Shown one piece after another: positions 54,372-59,167 of a stretch of DNA of 59,167 nt. The DNA lies in NCBI GenBank assembly GCA_947498325.1, contig CANMKE010000032.1:1-59167 (forward strand). The letters are read 5' to 3'. Position numbers and translations under genes: made by a program. The notes under the pieces are model-generated. The model saw only the letters and a program-made list of their open reading frames with translations, did no database searches and was not told the DNA's origin. Source of the stretch: an uncultured Persicobacter sp. GTDB lineage: Bacteria; Bacteroidota; Bacteroidia; Cytophagales; Cyclobacteriaceae. Numbering within the stretch: the first letter of the stretch is position 1; the number at the start of each line of letters is the position of its first letter.

Positions 54372-55318
54372 TCAATGGCAAGGAAATAGATGATGAATGG
54401 AATTCGGAGAGTTATAACTTTGATGCAAGAATTTATAATTCAGGAATTGGAAGATTTCTTAGTCTTGATCCTTTAGCAAGAGAATACCCTGACATTAATG
54501 ATTATCACTTTGTGAGAAATAGTCCTATTTTTAAAATTGACCCAACGGGGAAGTGGGATGTAGAAGTTCATGTTTTTAATGATCGAAGTAAATATGGCTA
54601 CGGTATGTTAATTGTGAAAAATAATCAAGGAGATATTATTTCACAATATAAAGTAAGGGTAGAGGGTTCAAATCATAGTTTAAATCAATACAATAAAAGG
54701 AATAGATTATTGCCAAATGCAGATACTCCTTTAGGGGTATATAATATTGATGGTTGGATATCAGGAACACAAGTTGGGGAAATAAACAATGATAACAGAT
54801 TGAGATACGGTCCTAATGACAGGCTAAGTTTATCTGCTGTTGAAGGGGAAATCGCTGAATCGGGACGAAGTTTAATTCGAGTTCATGGTGGACGACAAGA
54901 ATCAAGAACGATTATTTTTGCTCAAGACGAGAAAGGCAATGATATTTTAGATTCTGAAGGAGATAAAATAGTGGTAAGCATTATTTATAATCAATTACCA
55001 AATGCTCATTTATCTGCAACATATGGTTGTATTCGAATAATGGACAATGATATTCAAGAATTCAAAAATACAATTGATAAATTACAGATTATGGATAAAA
55101 ATGAATCTCCAGGACAATTAAAGGTAATTGATGACGTTCAACAATATGGTGGTAATTATTTTTTGCCAACAGATTTTAGTACAATTATTGAGTCAGATAA
55201 GCAAATTAAGGAAGTAGAAAAAAATAAATCCTATTTGGGTAATCGTAATTCCACCTCAAGAAAAGAGAGTGTAAATAGATATAATAAACAAAAAGCTTTA
55301 GATCGAAAAATAGATTAA
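54095..55318 (+). CDS. Displaced RHS cassette 4: L,D-transpeptidase (YkuD)-like toxin tip
   Basis: Core, then a third kind of closing segment (YGFNGKEIDDEWNSESYNFD, GIGRFLSLDPLAREYPD, FKIDPTGKWD). The tip (~255 residues) has YkuD landmarks in order: NADTPLGVYNIDGW (the TPxGxY substrate-lid motif), SLIRVHGGRQES (catalytic His region) and ATYGCIRIMDNDI (catalytic Cys codon 55028-55030). L,D-transpeptidase-fold toxins are known among T6SS effectors (Tlde1), where they damage or alter peptidoglycan from the periplasm. The tail after the domain is Lys/Asn-rich. The next gene begins one base after the stop and encodes a secreted protein, fitting a periplasmic target. Confidence 0.82.
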   Translation: MAVYDQSGALKEMPIYGSQRIGMVKALDTDGQFTHGNRQYEYSNHLGNVLAVSTDKMTTVGEHGDLISASNYYPFGLRIDDRSMNSGDYRYGFNGKEIDDEWNSESYNFDARIYNSGIGRFLSLDPLAREYPDINDYHFVRNSPIFKIDPTGKWDVEVHVFNDRSKYGYGMLIVKNNQGDIISQYKVRVEGSNHSLNQYNKRNRLLPNADTPLGVYNIDGWISGTQVGEINNDNRLRYGPNDRLSLSAVEGEIAESGRSLIRVHGGRQESRTIIFAQDEKGNDILDSEGDKIVVSIIYNQLPNAHLSATYGCIRIMDNDIQEFKNTIDKLQIMDKNESPGQLKVIDDVQQYGGNYFLPTDFSTIIESDKQIKEVEKNKSYLGNRNSTSRKESVNRYNKQKALDRKID

Positions 55319-55319
55319 T

Positions 55320-55826
55320 ATGTTTATACTTTGTTTTTTAATTAATTTTATCAGTGCCGAATGTGATCTGCACCCAATAGTACTAAACGACTATGTTGTA
55401 TCGGATATTATTAGAAATCCTAAAAAATTCATCAACAATGATCACGATGATGAATGTGTTTTGGACTTTATGCATCGCCTCTCAAAAAAAGCTATATCTT
55501 CAAAAGAAATAGATTATGTAAGAGCTTTAGATGCAATTTGTCAGGTGTCAGATGGTTATTTGTCAGAATCGTTTCCTTCTTATTCCTTTGATCAATTCTT
55601 GAAAAATAGTGATTGCCTTTTTAGTTATTTTGAAAATAATTCAACTGTTTGTTTAATGGATTATATCTACCCTTTTATTTACAATAGAGTGAATTATGAT
55701 AGTGAAGGCGAAGAATTCAAAAAAAGGATTTTAGATCGAATCAATCAATATAAAAAAAACCATAATTCAAGTAAAACGTTACTTTTTCTCAATAATTTAC
55801 AAGAGCAAATTACAACCAATGAATAA
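55320..55826 (+). CDS. Putative immunity protein 4 (secreted)
   Basis: 168 residues; short signal peptide MFILCFLINFISA, then a helical, Asp/Glu/Lys-rich body with four Cys (ECDLH, DDECVLDF, AICQV, DCLF). Starts one base after the tip 4 stop. No family recognised, but size, position and export fit an inhibitor of a periplasmic peptidoglycan-modifying toxin. Confidence 0.68.
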   Translation: MFILCFLINFISAECDLHPIVLNDYVVSDIIRNPKKFINNDHDDECVLDFMHRLSKKAISSKEIDYVRALDAICQVSDGYLSESFPSYSFDQFLKNSDCLFSYFENNSTVCLMDYIYPFIYNRVNYDSEGEEFKKRILDRINQYKKNHNSSKTLLFLNNLQEQITTNE

Positions 55827-55843
55827 ATACTTATCTTAGTTAG

Positions 55844-56250
55844 GGCAAAGTTTCACAAGTAACCAAGGCCAGTGGAAACGCCACCTACGCCTATGATGCC
55901 ACGGGCAACCGGGTATCTAAACAACATCATGGACAAAGTAGCATCTACATCCGAGACGCTTCCGGCAATACCATGGCGGTCTATGACCAGTCAGGTGCGC
56001 TGAAAGAAATGCCGATTTACGGCAGTCAGCGGATTGGGATGGTCAAGGCGCTCGATACCGAAGGGCAATTCACCCACGGTAACCGACTGTATGAGTACAG
56101 CAACCACCTCGGGAATGTGTTGGCTGTTTCTACAGACAAAATGACGACCGTTGGTGAACATGGCGACTTGATCTCCGCCTCTAATTATTATCCTTTTGGG
56201 TTGAGGATTGGGGATCGGAGCATGAATTCGGGGGATTATCGATATGGGTT
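55844..56250 (+). repeat. RHS core repeat, copy 5
   Basis: About 407 bases. The first ~20 bases are more diverged (GGCAAAGTTTCACAAG), then near-identity. An in-frame TAG (55841-55843) immediately precedes it. Confidence 0.88.
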
Positions 56251-57184
56251 TAATGGCAAAGAAGACGACCGTGATTTCTCCAAAAGCCAACTGATTCAGG
56301 ATTATGGATTCAGGTTGTATAATCCAGCGCTCGGGAAGTTATTGAGTGTGGATCCGTTGACGAAGAGTTATCCTTGGTACACGCCTTATCAGTTTGCGGG
56401 GAATAAGCCGATAAAATATATAGACCTTGATGGATTAGAAGAATATGATCCGATGAAAGATCAAAATTATTCTTCAAGATTAATACTGACTGGATTGTAT
56501 GACGTCAAACATGCGGGGCTTAATACTATATTTAGGATATTAACCTTAGACACAAGGGCTGGTTATAAACAAGATGCTAACGGAACCAATCAATTTGAAA
56601 CAGTTTACTTCGAGCCTGAAACAGACTTTGCATTAAGAGGCTTTGCAAATGAAGCTTTAAATGGAGTGTTAGATGTTTTTGGGATTGTTGGTGCAAGAAG
56701 TTTGAATCCATCCGATTTAATTTTTTCTAAGTCCGTAGGTTCAAAATCTCAGACAATAAGGAGTTTAAAAGAAATAACACACTTAAATGGTAGAAAAATT
56801 GTAAATCATGGTTTAAAGAACCAAACAATTGTCACAAAAAGTGGCTATAAAGTAACTTTTAATAAATATGGTTTTCCAGACTTTTCCCCTTTTGCTAAGA
56901 AAACAGTAGAACTGCCCAATATGCATGGAAACTATTCGACTGATTTTAGTAACGCCAATGAATTAGCTGGATTTGGAAAAGGTAAGAAATCTCATTTAAA
57001 GGAATATCCTTATCACACATGGCATCATCATGAAGATGGTAAAACCATGCAATTAGTGCCAAAAGACTTAAATAATCCTAACTTGGGAGGAATAAATCAC
57101 TCTGGTGGTACCCATGTAACTAAACACAATAAAAATCCAAATTTGAACGAGGTGTCATTTCCTAGTCCTGATAATGTAAATTAA
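55973..57184 (+). CDS. Displaced RHS cassette 5: WHH-type HNH/Endo VII nuclease toxin tip
   Basis: Core, N-G-K closing segment shared with cassettes 2 and 6, then a ~245-residue tip. The N-terminal half is a helical/linker region; the C-terminal ~110 residues contain FPDFSPFAKKTVELP, HLKEYPYHTWHHHEDGKTMQ and LGGINHSGGTHVTKHN, the conserved WHH pattern (Trp codon at 57020) of the HNH/Endo VII toxin class. It should cut nucleic acid in the cytoplasm of the target cell. The partner is a SUKH immunity protein, a known pairing for this nuclease class. Confidence 0.88.
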   Translation: MAVYDQSGALKEMPIYGSQRIGMVKALDTEGQFTHGNRLYEYSNHLGNVLAVSTDKMTTVGEHGDLISASNYYPFGLRIGDRSMNSGDYRYGFNGKEDDRDFSKSQLIQDYGFRLYNPALGKLLSVDPLTKSYPWYTPYQFAGNKPIKYIDLDGLEEYDPMKDQNYSSRLILTGLYDVKHAGLNTIFRILTLDTRAGYKQDANGTNQFETVYFEPETDFALRGFANEALNGVLDVFGIVGARSLNPSDLIFSKSVGSKSQTIRSLKEITHLNGRKIVNHGLKNQTIVTKSGYKVTFNKYGFPDFSPFAKKTVELPNMHGNYSTDFSNANELAGFGKGKKSHLKEYPYHTWHHHEDGKTMQLVPKDLNNPNLGGINHSGGTHVTKHNKNPNLNEVSFPSPDNVN

Positions 57185-57187
57185 TAT

Positions 57188-57601
57188 ATGATGAAATTTT
57201 ATTCATTTAACAATAATGATATGGCTATCGATGAGTTTGAATCAAAAACTCAAATTCAATTACCCGTATCAATAGTCAAATTTTTATATGAAATTAAAGG
57301 TCGTGAACCTGAAAAGGATGTTTTTGAATGTAAAATAGATAGTGAATATTCTATAGAAGTTAGCATAGAATATTTTATGAGCTTAGATGAAATAATTTCC
57401 TCTTTTCACTATATAGGTGAAACTTTACGGAGGTATAAGGTTCTACCAATTGCTCAATCCTTAGGAAGTCCAGTAATTTGCATCGGAATTGACAATAGTA
57501 ATTTAGGGAAGATCTTCGTTTTAGATGATGGATTTGGACTAATTTTTCAAAGCAATGATTTAAATAGTTTCCTTAGTTCATTAAAAAGTGATGAGATTTA
57601 G
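57188..57601 (+). CDS. SUKH (SMI1/KNR4) family immunity protein 5
   Basis: 137 residues, no signal peptide, cytoplasmic. SUKH landmarks: IDEFESKTQIQLPVSIVKFL, the YEIKGREPE turn, and VLPIAQSLGSPVICIGIDNS followed by IFVLDDG. SUKH proteins neutralise many nuclease toxins of polymorphic systems, which matches the WHH tip directly upstream (3 bases between stop and start). Confidence 0.88.
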   Translation: MMKFYSFNNNDMAIDEFESKTQIQLPVSIVKFLYEIKGREPEKDVFECKIDSEYSIEVSIEYFMSLDEIISSFHYIGETLRRYKVLPIAQSLGSPVICIGIDNSNLGKIFVLDDGFGLIFQSNDLNSFLSSLKSDEI

Positions 57602-57636
57602 GCTGTAAGATTTACTCTATAGAGTTCAAATACAAT

Positions 57637-58058
57637 AATGGAATCTGCAAGGCAAAGTCGCGCAGGTCACCAAGGCTAGTGGAAACGCCACCTACGCCTA
57701 TGATGCCATGGGCAACCGGGTATCTAAACAACATCATGGACAAAGTAGCATCTACATCCGAGACGCTTCCGGCAATACCATGGCGGTCTATGATCAGTCG
57801 GGTGCGCTGAAAGAAATGCCGATTTACGGCAGTCAGCGGATTGGGATGGTCAAGGCGCTCGATACCGAAGGGCAATTCACCCACGGTAACCGACAGTATG
57901 AGTACAGCAACCACCTCGGGAATGTGTTGGCTGTCTCTACGGATAAAATGACCACCGTTGGTGAACATGGCGACCTGATCTCTGCCTCGAATTATTATCC
58001 TTTTGGGTTGAGGATTGGGGATCGGAGTATGAATTCGGGGGATTATCGATATGGGTTC
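57637..58058 (+). repeat. RHS core repeat, copy 6
   Basis: 422 bases beginning AATGGAATCTGCAAGG. The in-frame TAA (57636-57638) sits at the very edge. A T-to-M change (DAMGNRVSK) creates an extra ATG at 57708. Confidence 0.9.
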
Positions 58059-58955
58059 AATGGCAAGGAAGACGACCGTGATTTCTCCAAAAGCCAACTG
58101 ATTCAGGATTATGGATTCAGGTTGTATAATCCTGCGCTCGGGAAGTTCTTGAGTGTGGATCCGTTGACGAAGAGTTATCCGATGTTGACGCCGTATCAGT
58201 TTGCTGGTAATGAACCAATAAGGTCGATTGATATTGATGGATTAGAAAGACTTATTGTTAATACGGATGGATCAACAACTGGAGAAATATTTTTCCCTAC
58301 CGACGCAACCACCAATATTCACAACCCAGCTCCTATCAAGAAAAAGGATAATAGGCAGTTCATAAAGCTACCAAATCCAGGATCCATAACTGTTGGAAGA
58401 AATTCAATTTACCATCCTCAGAGTTTTACTTCGTACGAGAGGGCAGCGCAATTAGGAGTTGATATTGGTGATATTGCAGTTGGAGCATATAAATTATCAG
58501 TTAAAGCCCCGTTATACCTTACTAAGTCAAAAGCTCTTTTATCTTCTTTTAGTGAAATAAAAAATACGAGGGTCGCATTGAGTTGGCCTGACTTACACAC
58601 TATAAATTCAGGGGTTCCTCTTCCAAGTATAAAGCTAACAGGAGGTTTGAGGTCAAGGTGGATATCTTCTTTTGGTGAATTACCTAAATTTATAGAAATT
58701 CATCATATCTTTCCAAAGGCATTGAAAAATCATCGAGTTCTACGCCGAGCAGGTTTAGATATAGATGATGTTGCAAATGGAATTCCATTAAGGAAATATT
58801 CTTCTAAATTGGGATTAGCAGACGGAGATCATGCTTGGCATCCAGAGTACAATAATTATGTGGAGAATGCACTAGATAGATTAGGTCGAACCCCTTTAAA
58901 TAAAAAAAGTTTGAGAGAAAATCTATTTAAACTTCGGGGTGAGTTAACAGAGTAA
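57708..58955 (+). CDS. Displaced RHS cassette 6: AHH-type HNH/Endo VII nuclease toxin tip
   Basis: Core, N-G-K closing segment, then a ~240-residue tip. The catalytic part is at the end: FIEIHHIFPKALKNHRVLR, then GLDIDDVANGIPLR and HAWHPEYNNYVENALDRLG, the AHH-type signature (HH near the start, NGIPL, then HPxYNxYV). Here the residue before HH is Ile. Nuclease action in the target cytoplasm is expected. It is the last complete cassette in the window. Confidence 0.85.
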   Translation: MGNRVSKQHHGQSSIYIRDASGNTMAVYDQSGALKEMPIYGSQRIGMVKALDTEGQFTHGNRQYEYSNHLGNVLAVSTDKMTTVGEHGDLISASNYYPFGLRIGDRSMNSGDYRYGFNGKEDDRDFSKSQLIQDYGFRLYNPALGKFLSVDPLTKSYPMLTPYQFAGNEPIRSIDIDGLERLIVNTDGSTTGEIFFPTDATTNIHNPAPIKKKDNRQFIKLPNPGSITVGRNSIYHPQSFTSYERAAQLGVDIGDIAVGAYKLSVKAPLYLTKSKALLSSFSEIKNTRVALSWPDLHTINSGVPLPSIKLTGGLRSRWISSFGELPKFIEIHHIFPKALKNHRVLRRAGLDIDDVANGIPLRKYSSKLGLADGDHAWHPEYNNYVENALDRLGRTPLNKKSLRENLFKLRGELTE

Positions 58956-59022
58956 ATTAATGATGCGGTTAATTCGGATAAAAATCTGAATCAATATTTT
59001 AAGAATATAAACACTAAGAGAA

Positions 59023-59167
59023 ATGGACAATAGTATTTTCTATCGATTGAAAATTTCGACAGAGGAAAAGGTGATTGGAAGGTCCTACCCTAGCCTGTCG
59101 AATATTTTCAAAAAACATGTACACGAGTTAAGCAGCCATTTGAACGCTCATCATTGCTTTTGCCACG
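59023..59167 (+). CDS. Putative immunity protein 6 (cut by window end)
   Basis: ATG at 59023, open to the last base, 48 complete codons: MDNSIFYRLKISTEEKVIGR, then SYPSLSNIFKKHVHELSSHL. It starts 67 bases after tip 6 with AAGAGAA ahead of the ATG. No signal peptide, as expected for the partner of a cytoplasmic nuclease. Assignment rests on position only. Confidence 0.5.
   Translation, partial: MDNSIFYRLKISTEEKVIGRSYPSLSNIFKKHVHELSSHLNAHHCFCH

Noticed and set aside
47673-59167. Integron-like gene cassette array with attC sites
   Set aside because: The repeated element is a coding RHS core of ~400 bp in frame with the tips, not a short non-coding recombination site, and no integrase gene is seen.

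Overview
The window looks like chromosomal DNA of a Bacteroidota member, probably a marine Cytophagales-type organism. The evidence is two SusC/SusD pairs, type IX secretion (T9SS) C-terminal tails on secreted enzymes, a Y_Y_Y-type one-component regulator, an SdrD-repeat surface protein and Bacteroidota-type -7 boxes (TAnnTTTG). A sulfatase inside a polysaccharide utilisation locus (PUL) fits a marine, algal-polysaccharide lifestyle. The species cannot be fixed from sequence alone.

Layout. 1-4937 (minus): a very large secreted multidomain surface protein, running off the left edge, with a small secreted partner upstream. 5800-6398 (plus): a membrane protein/XRE regulator pair. 6689-20038 (minus): PUL 1, read right to left as SusC, SusD, PKD surface lipoprotein, GH3, GH16, then a 7TM-DISM membrane sensor fused to an IS1595-type transposase zinc ribbon. 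The SusC-SusD-PKD-GH16-GH3 set is the classic laminarin (beta-1,3-glucan) arrangement. 20787-23989 (minus): an OMP_b-brl TonB-dependent receptor and a nitrobindin-like beta-barrel, each with its own terminator. 24323-37852 (minus): PUL 2, read as SusC, SusD, GH3, GH144-like glucanase, sulfatase, GH43. It is transcribed divergently from a propeller/Y_Y_Y/HTH regulator (38354-41146, plus) that probably controls it. 41331-44868: a DUF4421-like outer-membrane protein and a convergent hybrid histidine kinase. 44869-46025: a repeat-rich gap holding a 72-bp RHS fossil.

46026 to the right edge is the accessory region. A minus-strand AAA-ATPase/PD-(D/E)XK gene abuts a 5'-truncated RHS gene. That gene and its immunity gene are followed by five more direct repeats of the same ~385-425 bp RHS core, spaced about 1.8-2.0 kb. 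Each core is joined to a different toxin tip and followed by a different small gene. The tips are: (1) unknown, with a multi-TM immunity protein; (2) a possible His/Glu metalloenzyme, with a secreted partner; (3) a GHSHGG lipase-like tip, with a lipoprotein partner; (4) an L,D-transpeptidase (YkuD)-like tip, with a secreted partner; (5) a WHH-type HNH nuclease, with a SUKH (SMI1/KNR4) immunity protein; (6) an AHH-type HNH nuclease, with a partner cut by the window end. The core is GC-richer than the AT-rich tips. Every displaced core has an in-frame stop at or just before its left edge, so the array looks like a reservoir of toxin-immunity cassettes that can be moved onto an expressed RHS trunk by recombination in the shared core. 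This array is the most interesting system in the window.
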